37,084 nucleotides of DNA from Acidobacteriaceae bacterium (GCA_003138365.1 PLFY01000101.1:1-37084), one strand, 5' to 3'. Shown: positions 1 to 7,704, numbered from the stretch's first letter. Made by a program: numbers and translations. The notes: generated by a model not told the origin, from the sequence alone.

Positions 1-988
1 CGTCCTCGGCGTAGTTGAAGTTCAACAGCTTTTGCCGTTGCGCTTCCGCTTGTAACTCCGCCTTCTGGGCCTGATCGCGGCGCGGATGGCAATCGATGAT
101 CGGTATATGCCCCAGACCGCGGCTGTGCTCGTGGATCGACTGCGCATCGTAGGCCGAGTCCATCAAGTCGTAGAGATGGGTGACACGCTGAGCGGTCAGC
201 CGCGCCAGGGGAATTGCCGCCTGACTGTCATGCAGGGATGCCGAGGTCAGGACGCAACTGATCGGTATCTGCCCGTCGGCAACATCCAAATGCAGTTTGT
301 AACCCACCCAGGTTTCCTGATAGCCCTTGCTGTTGCTCTTGCTGCCCACGTTGCAGGCTCGCGGCAGATCGTCGAGCATCTGCTGCAGCGTCATTGCGGC
401 CTGGCGCTCGAGTCGCGTCGGTTCTGGCGGAGGCGGTTGTTCGCCCTTCTTCGGCCGACCCCGCTTGCGCTTAGGCTTCACGGGAGCCGAGGCGACCGGC
501 GTGCGCACAGGCTTTTCGCGGCCTTCGATCTGGGTTGAATCCCGCGAGATGTGGCCGATCAGCCGCTCTTGTTGCGTCGCCTGGATGAGCGCTTGGTGCA
601 GACGTTGGGGCAGTTCGGACGCGGCGAACTCAGCAAATGCGCGCGAGAACTGCGACTCATGAAGGATCTCCTGCCGACTCTCCCAACCCCAGAGCCGCCG
701 CAAGGATGCATCGACCGACAGACGATCCAGCAACTGGCGCGTGGTGTTCAGGTTGAATACCGCTTTGGCCACGAAGGACCGCGCAATAGCACGCCGGTAC
801 TTGGCAGGACGACCTACACCGCTGGACCAAGCGCCGACCAGCGACTCTATCTCAATCAGGCTCAGAACCGCTGCCAGTTGACGATGCTTGTCCGACAAAG
901 GACCCAACTGCTCCTCGAGCGCCGGAAACAAAACGCCTTGCATGATTCGCTGGAATTGAATCAGAAGACCGGAAACGGTAAGCTGCAT
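1..988 (-). CDS. DDE transposase (IS4/IS5-like), 3' end outside window
   Basis: The minus-strand frame is open from an ATG at 988 to the window edge (329 codons, no stop reached). The protein starts MQLTVSGLLIQFQRIM. An N-terminal helical domain is followed by ISRDSTQIEGREKP, which carries the first catalytic Asp. A basic, proline-rich linker (KRKRGRPKKG) comes next, then the SKGYQETWVGYKLH block and LYDLMDSAYDA, which carries the second Asp. This order is typical of DDE_Tnp_1 transposases of the IS4/IS5 superfamily. The catalytic Glu and the C-terminus lie outside the window. I cannot fix the IS family. It is the leftmost gene of the accessory region that ends at the tRNA scar near 4794. Confidence 0.85.
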   Translation of the reverse strand, partial: MQLTVSGLLIQFQRIMQGVLFPALEEQLGPLSDKHRQLAAVLSLIEIESLVGAWSSGVGRPAKYRRAIARSFVAKAVFNLNTTRQLLDRLSVDASLRRLWGWESRQEILHESQFSRAFAEFAASELPQRLHQALIQATQQERLIGHISRDSTQIEGREKPVRTPVASAPVKPKRKRGRPKKGEQPPPPEPTRLERQAAMTLQQMLDDLPRACNVGSKSNSKGYQETWVGYKLHLDVADGQIPISCVLTSASLHDSQAAIPLARLTAQRVTHLYDLMDSAYDAQSIHEHSRGLGHIPIIDCHPRRDQAQKAELQAEAQRQKLLNFNYAED

Positions 989-990
989 AG

Positions 991-1056
991 GGCGGGGATG
1001 CCTTCCACTTTGGAGTTGGCCTTGGTAACCCTATTCTAAAGTTGGCTATCCCCGCC
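991..1056. repeat. inverted repeat at the transposase 5' side, possible IS end
   Basis: GGCGGGGATGCC at 991-1002 is mirrored by GGCTATCCCCGCC at 1044-1056, just upstream of the transposase start at 988. It may mark the IS terminus or a hairpin that limits read-through into the transposase gene. The other IS end is not in the window, so this is unproven. Confidence 0.35.
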
Positions 1057-1507
1057 GCATAAATCACGCGCCTCGCTGAATTTTGCAAGAGGCTCTTGCA
1101 CTGGAACATTTATGAGGTCTTCGCCTCACAGCGGCCAAATGCGTTCCGGGCGGTTGGTCGCCAATTCGGAAGTACTGGGTATCCATCTGACTCAGGTAGG
1201 CCCAACCTGTAGGGTTCGGGGGCATAACCCAAACACAACCTGTTGAGGGGAACCTGAGCCAAATGGATACCCAGTTTCGGAAGTTACTTTTCGGTAACGG
1301 GAGCTGATCGGTGGCTCGTGAGGGGGGGGGGGTACATGTCAAGAATTCGCTTCTCGTGACTGTCACCCGCTGGTGCGCCTACCCTTAACTTACACTCTTC
1401 CCTGAGTCCGTCCAAGTCATGTTCCAACTTGGACGTATTTGGGTGCCAGGTCAGCAGCAGGAACATCGGGGCTCTTGTAGATTGAACAGTGGAGCGGAGG
1501 TGACGAA
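1057..1507. other. intergenic stretch between transposase and rhuM-like gene
   Basis: Apart from the MITE-like element (1165-1284) and an 11-G run at 1322-1332, I see no credible gene here. The short minus-strand reading frames across 1064-1517 follow the palindrome and have no coding signature. The rhuM-like ribosome-binding site GGAGGTGA lies at 1496-1503. Confidence 0.6.
1165..1284. mobile_element. MITE-like element with 24-bp inverted repeats and 9-bp target duplication
   Basis: The arms at 1174-1197 and 1252-1275 are inverted repeats matching at 22 of 24 positions (outer end ACTGGGTATCCAT). They bound a 102-bp segment without coding potential. Directly outside each arm is the same 9-mer TTCGGAAGT (1165-1173 and 1276-1284), as expected of a target-site duplication. 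A short inner stem, GGGTT/AACCC, is also present. The structure fits a non-autonomous miniature element moved by a transposase that makes 9-bp duplications. Whether the neighbouring transposase is responsible cannot be told. Confidence 0.7.
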
Positions 1508-2560
1508 ATGGCCGCAAACGAACAAGCTCCGTCGCACCACGAGATTATCCTTTATTTCACGCCGGACGGAGCGGTCCGCGTGGAAGTAGTGTTTGAAGGC
1601 GAGACCTTCTGGCTGACGCAACGAAGGATGGCAGACCTCTTCGCTGTTGGCGTGCCGACTATCAGTCATCACCTCAAGGAGATCTATAAGTCTCATGAAT
1701 TGAGTGCGATGGCAACTGTTCGAAGAATTCGAACAGTTCAAATCGAAGGTGGGCGGGAAGTCGGCCGCGAACTGGACTTTTATCATCTGGACGCCATCAT
1801 CGCTGTTGGCTATCGGGTCAACAGCCGGGAGGCGACGCAGTTTCGCATCTGGGCGACCCAGGTTCTGCGCGAGTACCTCATCAAAGGGTTCGTCGTGGAC
1901 GACGAGCGCCTCAAGCAGGGCAAGCGCCTGGGCAAGGACTACTTCGATGAACTGCTGGAGCGGATTCGCTCCATCCGCGCGAGCGAACGGCGCTTCTATC
2001 TCAAGATCACGGACATCTACGAACAGTGCAGCATCGACTACAGCGGCAACGCCAACATCACACAGACTTTCTTCAAGACGGTGCAGAACAAATTGCACTG
2101 GGCGATCACCGGCAAGACCGCAGCCGAATTGATTGCCGAGCGTGCCCAGGCCAGCCGGCCCAACATGGGACTCAAAACGTGGAAGAACGCTCCACGCGGT
2201 CGCATCCAAAAAGCGGACGTTGGCGTGACGAAGAATTATCTTGAAGAAAATGAGATCAGTGCCCTGGAATGCATCGTAAGCATGTATCTGGACTATGCCG
2301 AGAATCAGGCAGCGCGTCAAATACCGATGCGCATGGCCGACTGGGTTGAGAAGCTCGATGCATTCCTGAAGTTCAACGAGTACGATGTGCTGACAAATGC
2401 GGGCCGGGTCTCGCACGAGGTGGCGAAGGAGTTGGCAGAGAAGCAGTATCAGGCCTTCAATATCGTTCAGGACCGCAGCTTTGAGAGCGATTTTGAGCGG
2501 GCATCAAAGAAGATCCTCGGACAGAAACGCACTACCGCAAAGAAGAGAGGCAAGAAATAG
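1508..2560 (+). CDS. RhuM-family protein
   Basis: The 350-residue protein matches the RhuM family (named after a gene in Salmonella pathogenicity island 3). Seen in the sequence are an N-terminal helix-turn-helix-like part (FWLTQRRMADLFAV, about residues 34-60), the family block ATQFRIWATQVLREYLIKGF near residue 110, and a helical C-terminal half ending in a lysine-rich tail. The start is well placed: GGAGGTGA at 1496-1503 lies 4 nt before ATG. Members are common in mobile and defence islands, sometimes beside restriction or Fic genes. The molecular role is not established and I do not assign one. It lies in the island with hicB and the CRISPR remnant but is separated from hicB by 194 nt. Confidence 0.85.
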   Translation: MAANEQAPSHHEIILYFTPDGAVRVEVVFEGETFWLTQRRMADLFAVGVPTISHHLKEIYKSHELSAMATVRRIRTVQIEGGREVGRELDFYHLDAIIAVGYRVNSREATQFRIWATQVLREYLIKGFVVDDERLKQGKRLGKDYFDELLERIRSIRASERRFYLKITDIYEQCSIDYSGNANITQTFFKTVQNKLHWAITGKTAAELIAERAQASRPNMGLKTWKNAPRGRIQKADVGVTKNYLEENEISALECIVSMYLDYAENQAARQIPMRMADWVEKLDAFLKFNEYDVLTNAGRVSHEVAKELAEKQYQAFNIVQDRSFESDFERASKKILGQKRTTAKKRGKK

Positions 2561-2754
2561 TTGACTGGGTTAAGGAATGAGTCCCGACGGCGTATCGCGA
2601 TGCACGCCGGAGAGACAAGCGTCTCGGAATCACAATCGCTGGAAAATCTCGCAGTACCCCTCCTCGCGCCGCGACTGTACAGCGACTGGACGAATGCCAC
2701 AGACACGCTAGGGTTAAGCTAATGATTACCCATCAACGACACGAGGAGGATAGC

Positions 2755-2988
2755 GTGAAATCGTATGTTTTTCGCGTGATTCTTGAACCGGACGAACAGG
2801 CTTGGCGTGCTTATATTCCCGATCTAGAGGAAAAGGGCGGCGCCACGTGGGGTAAGACGAAGGAAGAGGCGCTGGGAAATATCCGTGAAGTTGCGCAGAT
2901 GGTGATTGAGTCGATGCTGGAGGACGGGGATCCGTTGCCACCGGGCGTGACGGAAATGAATGATCCGGTGGTCGCGGTAACGGTATGA
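2755..2988 (+). CDS. hicB: HicB-family antitoxin, orphaned
   Basis: This 77-residue protein has the HicB partial RNase H-like fold signature: YVFRVILEPDEQAWRAYIPDLEE, then GATWGKTKEEALGNIREV and a C-terminal acidic/proline part. HicB normally neutralises the HicA mRNA interferase and represses its own operon. I chose GTG at 2755 because GAGGAGGA (2743-2750) lies 4 nt upstream. An in-frame ATG at 2722 would add 11 residues that do not match the family and has no Shine-Dalgarno sequence. TAGGGT at 2709-2714 could serve as a -10 box. The stop overlaps the hicA start as ATGA (2985-2988), the usual translational coupling, but hicA is truncated. This antitoxin therefore has no local toxin. Confidence 0.88.
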   Translation: MKSYVFRVILEPDEQAWRAYIPDLEEKGGATWGKTKEEALGNIREVAQMVIESMLEDGDPLPPGVTEMNDPVVAVTV

Positions 2989-3020
2989 GCGTCGATTATT
3001 CGCGCCTGCGCTCAACGCCC
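2985..3020 (+). pseudogene. hicA: hicA toxin remnant (first codons only)
   Basis: The frame starting at ATG 2985 reads MSVDYSRLRS, a typical HicA N-terminus, and overlaps the hicB stop codon. After about codon 10-13 the similarity ends. The frame runs on out of register through cas1 DNA to a stop at 3188, giving a proline- and arginine-rich nonsense tail. The catalytic His of HicA (in the usual GSH motif) is absent. I infer a deletion with its right breakpoint in cas1, possibly across a GC-rich stretch around 3010-3030. Confidence 0.75.
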
Positions 3021-3705
3021 GCCCGCCGCCAAACTGGCCCGCCAGGCCGAGACCCTCACCCGCTTTGCCACGTCCGAGCACCGCGCCCGCGCCACCCAAA
3101 TCCAGCAGTTCGCCCTCTCCATCCCCACAGCCCCCTCCCTCGATGCCCTACTCGGTCTCGAAGGCTCCGCCAGCCGCACGCTCTTTGACGGCATCCAGGA
3201 CCAGCTCCTCGGCCTCACCCGCGACTGGCCTTTCCTCCGCCGCGAGCGCCGCCCCCCTCCCGATCCCGTTAACGCACTGCTCTCCTTCGGCTATACCCTG
3301 CTCTATATCCACGCGGCCACCGCTCTCTGGACCGCCGGCCTGCTGCCCCAGATCGGCTTGCTCCACGCCCTCAAGCCCGGCCACCTCGCCTTGGCCTCCG
3401 ACCTCGTCGAGGAGTTCCGCCATGAGGTCGACCGTCTCGTCGTCCGCCTCATCAACCGCCGCGAGATCCGCGCCGAGCACTTCCTCCACGGCCCTGAAGC
3501 CGATGCCGGCGCCTGCCGCCTCTCCGACGACGGCCGCCGCGTCTTCATCCTCGCCATCGACAGCGTCTTTCAAGGGCAGGACATCAACGCCACCCAGGGC
3601 CAGCCGGGCGTCATGCCGGCAATCCGCCGAATGGAAAGGCAGGCCCTCCGCATCCGCGCCTTCCTTGCCGGGGCTTCGCCAATCTACACTGCTCTGGAGG
3701 ATTGA
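3021..3705 (+). pseudogene. cas1: cas1, 5'-truncated CRISPR integrase
   Basis: The frame with codons at positions 1 mod 3 encodes about 228 residues of the Cas1 helical catalytic domain. It begins near AAKLARQAETLTRFAT and ends SPIYTALED. The metal ligands are present: Glu in LGLEGSASR (3160-3162), His in GLLHALKPGH (3364-3366) and Asp in ASDLVEEFR (3400-3402), with the usual 12-residue His-Asp spacing. The N-terminal beta domain (about 100 residues) is missing. In this frame the hicB stop is at 2986-2988 and no ATG, GTG or TTG follows until TTG 3358, so full translation is unlikely. The stop touches the cas2 start (TGAATG). LVVRLINRREI is common in Cas1 proteins, but the CRISPR type cannot be set. 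Confidence 0.85.
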
Positions 3706-3987
3706 ATGCTCTATCTCGTTGCCTACGATGTCTCCAACGACCAGGTCCGCCTGCGCATGAGCCATATCTTGCTCCGCTTCGGCGAGCGCGTTCAGGAGTC
3801 GGTCTATGAGTGCCGCATCTCCCGCGCTCAGCTTGCCCAGCTCACCGCCGAGTGCGCCGCCGAGCTGGAGAATGACCCCGAAGCCGACCTCCGCGTCTAT
3901 CAGGTCTGCCAAACCTGCCAGCGCCGCTCCATCGCCCTCGGCGCCGTCACCCGCGCTCGCACGGAGCAGCCGGCCTTTGTCTTTTGA
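3706..3987 (+). CDS. cas2: Cas2 CRISPR adaptation endoribonuclease-like subunit
   Basis: This 93-residue protein starts MLYLVAYDVSND with the conserved Asp at position 8. It continues with the ferredoxin-like core (RLRMSHILLRFGERVQESVYEC) and a C-terminal Cas2 strand (LRVYQVCQTC). Length and fold match full Cas2. In a working system a Cas2 dimer bridges two Cas1 dimers during spacer integration. ATG directly follows the cas1 stop, so expression was coupled to cas1. The leader and repeat array follow on the same strand. With cas1 broken, adaptation is probably dead unless another Cas1 acts in trans. Confidence 0.93.
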   Translation: MLYLVAYDVSNDQVRLRMSHILLRFGERVQESVYECRISRAQLAQLTAECAAELENDPEADLRVYQVCQTCQRRSIALGAVTRARTEQPAFVF

Positions 3988-4206
3988 GGGAAGGAGAGAG
4001 AAAAAATGGCGAATCGCTACCTCTTGTCGTATCAATGCTTTGCAGGCAGCACGCGGCCCGTTTTCGCAATCGTTCCCAATGCGCTCAAACCATGGGCTTT
4101 AGGGGTGATTTTCGGGGAGAAATCCGCGGCTCGATCCCCTCATTTTTTGTCGTCTCCCAAAACCGCGTGCTATCCTTCCTGCTATCAGCGGGTTGAAGAT
4201 GCTGCT
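3988..4206 (+). promoter_or_regulatory. CRISPR leader between cas2 and the array
   Basis: These 219 nt lie between the cas2 stop and the first repeat, on the side opposite the degenerate last repeat, so they should be the leader that carries the array promoter and integration signals. Overlapping short frames here have no coding character. No clear -10/-35 pair stands out. Confidence 0.6.
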
Positions 4207-4527
4207 GTGAAGAAGCGCCGCGCTAGGCGATAGCCGTCAAACGTCTCGCTTCCGACCGCTGCGACGCCCACCACAACGTGAAGAAGCGCCGCGCTAGGCG
4301 ATAGCCGTCAAACGTTTGCTGGACCCGCCGGACATGGTTCCCTACACCGTGAAGAAGCGCCGCGCTAGGCGATAGCCGTCAAACTTGTGGTTTTGAATAC
4401 TTGCTGATGATTGCTGAACGCGTGAAGAAGCGCCGCGCTAGCCGATAGCCGTCAAACGCAGTCTGCCACGCAATTGCGGGACGATTAAAAAGTGAAGAAG
4501 CGCCGCCCCAGAGCAACTACCGCCGAA
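4207..4527 (+). CRISPR. CRISPR array, five repeats and four spacers
   Basis: The 36-nt repeats start GTGAAGAAGCGCCGCGCTAG and end GCCGTCAAAC. They lie at 4207-4242, 4278-4313, 4349-4384, 4422-4457 and 4492-4527. Repeats 1-3 are identical. Repeat 4 has one change (AGGCGA to AGCCGA). Repeat 5 keeps only its first 15 nt and loose similarity after that. Spacers are 35, 35, 37 and 34 nt (4243-4277, 4314-4348, 4385-4421, 4458-4491). Each repeat has a short GCTA/TAGC dyad. Decay at the distal end sets the polarity: leader on the cas2 side, transcription on plus. No interference genes are in the window. I saw no match of a spacer to other parts of the window by eye. Confidence 0.97.
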
Positions 4528-4745
4528 ATAGTCAGGGTGGGCTTCGTGCATTGGTGAACATCTGATTGACTCTCTCGCAAAGTCAGCAGGCCGATTTAGT
4601 GGCTGTTTTGATGGCTGTTCGTCCCATACTTTCGTTCAGAGCCTTGCAACGCTCTGCAATTCCTGGTCGCCTTTTATCTGATGTAAATAAATGACTTAGT
4701 CCTATGATTGCATCGGAATGCAGCACTATGCGAAACATCCATAAT

Positions 4746-4794
4746 CTGATTCGTAATCAGCAGGTCGTCGGTTCGACTCCGATCTTCGGCTCCA
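4746..4794 (+). other. 3' half of a tRNA-Thr(CGU) gene, candidate attachment-site scar
   Basis: The segment reads as a tRNA from the anticodon arm to CCA. It has stem CTGA, loop TTCGTAA with anticodon CGT, stem TCAG, a variable loop, T stem-loop GTCGG-TTCGACT-CCGAT, acceptor strand CTTCGGC, discriminator T and an encoded CCA ending at 4794. The required 5' acceptor strand GCCGAAG and the D arm are not found upstream, and the outermost anticodon-stem pair is a mismatch. A 3' tRNA fragment is what an integrase leaves at the far end of an element inserted in a tRNA gene. With this orientation the element lies to the left, which agrees with the accessory content of 1-4746. No integrase is in the window. 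Confidence 0.75.
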
Positions 4795-5141
4795 TTCCCT
4801 CCTGCTCCGTTCCCTGAGATTCGTTCCCACAGTGCCGGGTTAGAGCGGTTTGTGCCGTGTTTGATGCATTTCTCCTCCGTTTTCCACATGCCGCATCGCG
4901 CGCCTGACTCGCCACGAATCAAGTCAGCCACCGGTTATCCACCAGTTTTTTTGTTGCAACGGTAGTTCCGGACTGCATATCCACGCATACTCTTGGCATA
5001 ATCGCAGCAAGAGCGGTTTCTCCGTAACTGTTCCAAGAGCAAAGTCCACGACCTGAGTCGGGCATTCGCGTTCAGGGACCGAGTTCAGAACATGAGTTCA
5101 AACCCGAGGCCGTACAGTACTACCGGTGGGAGCACTCAAGA
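4795..5141. other. intergenic stretch after the tRNA scar
   Basis: I see no gene, strong hairpin or repeat here. A minus-strand reading frame through 4674-4931 only mirrors the tRNA fragment. A weak CATAAT box at 4997-5002 lacks a convincing -35 partner. The ribosome-binding site of the next gene (GGTGGGAG, 5125-5132) is at the right end. Confidence 0.5.
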
Positions 5142-6083
5142 GTGACCAGCTATAGCCGTCAGGACGTTTTGCGCATCATGCAGATCAGTTCCCACCAGTT
5201 GCAGGGGTGGGAACGAGCCGAACTGATTCCGCAGCGGCAGACCTACACCTTCCAGGATCTTGGGCAGTTAAGGACGGTGCGGGCCCTGCGCGAGGAAGAT
5301 GTGCCGGCAGCCTCGATCCGGCACTCGATCATGGCCATGAAGGCCGTGGCCGGCATGGCCAACCCATTGATCGAGGCGAGCCTGGTGCGTACCGGGACGC
5401 GCCTTGCTTTCCGCCACCATGGGGCCATGGTGGACCCCATTCGCCGCCAGTTGCTCTTCGACTTCGAGCGCCTTGCCCGATTTGACCAGCTTGACCGAAC
5501 GGATGGGCCGTCGCCGCTGCGAGCACCGGGATCAGCCAGCCCGGGTGGCGTGCAAGACCGCTTCCTGGCCGCGGTACAGGCCGAGGAGGCTGGTGAAAAA
5601 CAGCGCGCGATCTCTCTTTACGAGGCGATTGTAGCTCTCGATCCAGAGTACGCGGCGGCCTATATCAATTTGGGAACCATCCACTTTCACCTGCGCCAAT
5701 TTGGCCGCGCCGAGGAACTCTACCGCCGCGCCACTGTTGCCGATCCAGGGTACGTGCTGGCTTTCTTCGACCTGGGCAATGTGCTGGACGAACTGGAGCG
5801 GCCGGATGAGTCCATTGCCGCTTACCGCCAGGCCGTTGCGCTGGCGCCTCGCTACGCCGACGCTCACTACAACCTGGCCCTGGCCTATGAGCGCAAAGGG
5901 CAGGGCCGCCAGGCTCTCCGCCACTGGCAGTGCTATCACAAACTGGACAATCGAGGTCCCTGGGCCGACCACGCCCGCGGCCAGATTCGCAAACTCCTCA
6001 GCCGCGAAAAACTCGCCATCGCCTGGCGTGCAACGGAGTACATTCCGCCACGCAAGGGAATGGCGGCGCTGGAGCTGGTTTGA
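5142..6083 (+). CDS. MerR-type HTH protein with C-terminal TPR repeats
   Basis: The 313-residue protein combines two modules. Residues 1-70 resemble a MerR winged helix (YSRQDVLRIMQISSHQLQGWE, then YTFQDLGQLRTVRALREEDV). Residues 140-290 hold four TPR-like repeats, with AAYINLGTIHFHLRQFGRAEELY, AFFDLGNVLDELERPDESIAAY and AHYNLALAYERKGQGRQAL. No effector-binding or metal-binding Cys cluster is visible, so it probably senses a protein partner through the TPR part; this is inference. The GTG start has GGTGGGAG 9 nt upstream. The next gene, an acyl-CoA dehydrogenase, begins 29 nt after its stop on the same strand, suggesting one operon. Confidence 0.85.
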   Translation: MTSYSRQDVLRIMQISSHQLQGWERAELIPQRQTYTFQDLGQLRTVRALREEDVPAASIRHSIMAMKAVAGMANPLIEASLVRTGTRLAFRHHGAMVDPIRRQLLFDFERLARFDQLDRTDGPSPLRAPGSASPGGVQDRFLAAVQAEEAGEKQRAISLYEAIVALDPEYAAAYINLGTIHFHLRQFGRAEELYRRATVADPGYVLAFFDLGNVLDELERPDESIAAYRQAVALAPRYADAHYNLALAYERKGQGRQALRHWQCYHKLDNRGPWADHARGQIRKLLSREKLAIAWRATEYIPPRKGMAALELV

Positions 6084-6112
6084 TCCGCTCCGAAGCCGGA
6101 GGAGATTCCTCG

Positions 6113-7276
6113 TTGGCCCACGCAACCCCAGCCCCGCTCACTCAGCTCTCCGAAGAGGAGAGCCTCTTCTACTCGACCGTGCGCAAGTTTGCCGAGGAGG
6201 CCATCGCTCCGCACGTGCGCGCCATGGACGATGAGCAGCGGCTGGATGAAGGCCTGGTTGAGCAGGTCTTTGAATTGGGACTCATGGGCATTGAGATTCC
6301 CGAAGAGTTGGGCGGGGCGGGCGGCAGCTTCTTTGACGCGGTGTTGGCCATCGAGGCCATCTCCACGGTCGATCCGGCTGTGGCTGTGCTGGTGGACGTA
6401 CACAATACGCTGGTGATCAACGCCCTGCGCCGCTGGGGAAGCCCGGCGCAACAGCAGCATTGGCTGCCAAAGCTGGCTGCCGGCACGGTGGGCGCCTATG
6501 CACTGAGCGAGGCCGGCTCCGGGTCCGATGCGTTTGCGTTGCAAACCCGGGCTGAAAAATTGCCCAGCGGCTTTCGCCTGAACGGTCGCAAGCTGTGGAT
6601 CTCGAACGCCCGTGAGGCCGGGCTGTTTATCGTCTTTGCCACGCTCGATCCCTCGGCCGGCTATCGCGGCATCACGGCCTTTCTGGTGGAAAAAGGGGCT
6701 CACGGCTTCGCGGTGGGTCGCAAGGAAGACAAGCTGGGCATCAGGGCCAGCAGCACTTGTGAATTGGTTTTTGATGGCTGCGAAGTTGCGGAAGAGAATC
6801 TGCTGGGCGAGCCGGGCAAGGGCTACATGATCGCCATCGAAACGCTGAACGAGGGGCGCATCGGCATTGGCGCGCAGATGCTGGGACTGGCCGAGGGCGC
6901 CTGGGGACATGCGGCCCGGTATGCAAAGGAACGCCGCCAGTTCGGCAAGCCCATCGCGGAGTTTCAGGCAGTGCAGTTTACGCTCGCCGAAATGGCCACG
7001 GAGATAGAGGCGGCCAAGCTGATGGTCTACAACGCCGCCCGGTTGAAGGACGCGGGTAAGCCGTATGTGCGCGAGGCGGCCATGACCAAATACTTCGCTT
7101 CGCAGGTGGCCGAGCGTGTGGCCAGCCAGTGCGTTGAGGTCTTCGGCGGCAACGGGTTTGTGCGCGATTACCCGGCGGAAAAGTACTATCGCGACGCCAA
7201 GGTGGGCAAGATCTACGAAGGCACGTCGAACATGCAACTGGCGACGATTGCCAAGCAAGTGCTGGGCAGCAGGTAG
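6113..7276 (+). CDS. acyl-CoA dehydrogenase
   Basis: This 387-residue flavoprotein oxidises acyl-CoA at the alpha-beta bond and passes electrons to ETF. In order it shows the helical N-terminal domain, AYALSEAGSGSDAFAL (FAD/substrate contact in the middle domain), the beta domain, RRQFGKPIAEFQAVQF and the C-terminal signature FGGNGFVRDYPAEKYYRDAKV. The catalytic base is Glu in KIYEGTSNMQ, about residue 369. The length is typical. I start at TTG 6113 because GGAGGA (6098-6103) lies 9 nt upstream; earlier in-frame starts from 5930 would overlap the TPR gene and add unrelated residues. The substrate chain length is not clear from the sequence; short or branched chain is likely. Confidence 0.95.
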   Translation: MAHATPAPLTQLSEEESLFYSTVRKFAEEAIAPHVRAMDDEQRLDEGLVEQVFELGLMGIEIPEELGGAGGSFFDAVLAIEAISTVDPAVAVLVDVHNTLVINALRRWGSPAQQQHWLPKLAAGTVGAYALSEAGSGSDAFALQTRAEKLPSGFRLNGRKLWISNAREAGLFIVFATLDPSAGYRGITAFLVEKGAHGFAVGRKEDKLGIRASSTCELVFDGCEVAEENLLGEPGKGYMIAIETLNEGRIGIGAQMLGLAEGAWGHAARYAKERRQFGKPIAEFQAVQFTLAEMATEIEAAKLMVYNAARLKDAGKPYVREAAMTKYFASQVAERVASQCVEVFGGNGFVRDYPAEKYYRDAKVGKIYEGTSNMQLATIAKQVLGSR

Positions 7277-7392
7277 CCTCAGCCTCCCGAGACTTCTAAC
7301 TGCCTGGGCAGCGCCTCTTCCTTAACAGGCCGTAAAACGTCTCTTGTAGAAGTGGCATCAAGCGCCCTACCTGATATACACTCACGGTATTG

Positions 7393-7704
7393 ATGGTACG
7401 ACCCGTTCGCCCTCGCAAGGTCGTGGATGAAACAACGGCCGTTCGCTGCGCCAAAGGCCGGGGACTAATTCGGGAAGAGGTCTGGCAAAACGAAAGTGGC
7501 GAAGTGGTCCGTTACAACCTCGCCTTTGTCTGTCACCAGCTATGCACCGTGGACAATGGGCGAGTGCTCGGCTATGACAACCAGCATGATCATCACCACC
7601 GGCACTTCATGGGCCACGCGGAGCCGTTTCAGTACGCTGGGTACGATGTACTGATGGACCGGTTTCTCGCCGAAGTCGAGGTTTTGCGGAAGGAGACACG
7701 ATGA
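7393..7704 (+). CDS. TumE/DUF6516-like protein, putative toxin
   Basis: This 103-residue protein has the features of the DUF6516/TumE group: an N-terminal strand region (IREEVWQNESGEVVRYNLAFV), the central YDNQHDHHHRHFMG His-rich stretch and FLAEVEVLRKE at the end. The group is described as the toxin half of a two-gene toxin-antitoxin arrangement; the activity here is unknown. Its stop overlaps the start of the HTH gene as ATGA (7701-7704), which indicates coupled translation. ATG at 7393 is preferred over TTG at 7390. No good Shine-Dalgarno sequence is seen. Confidence 0.75.
   Translation: MVRPVRPRKVVDETTAVRCAKGRGLIREEVWQNESGEVVRYNLAFVCHQLCTVDNGRVLGYDNQHDHHHRHFMGHAEPFQYAGYDVLMDRFLAEVEVLRKETR

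Noticed and set aside
1322..1332. Run of 11 G
   Set aside because: A homopolymer alone is not evidence of phase variation: no gene start or promoter with a strong signal depends on it.
3148..4035. 295-codon minus-strand frame
   Set aside because: It is antisense to cas1 and cas2, whose motifs are intact on the plus strand.
4243..4491. Spacers that might target the tail-like genes at 32-37 kb
   Set aside because: Reading the four spacers against that region by eye gave no match; a proper search would be needed to settle it.
4674..4931. 85-codon minus-strand frame with EDRSRTDDLLITNQ
   Set aside because: This peptide is the well-known antisense translation of a tRNA gene; it reflects the tRNA fragment, not a protein.
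5936..7258. 440-codon minus-strand frame
   Set aside because: It is antisense to the acyl-CoA dehydrogenase, which has a full set of family motifs.
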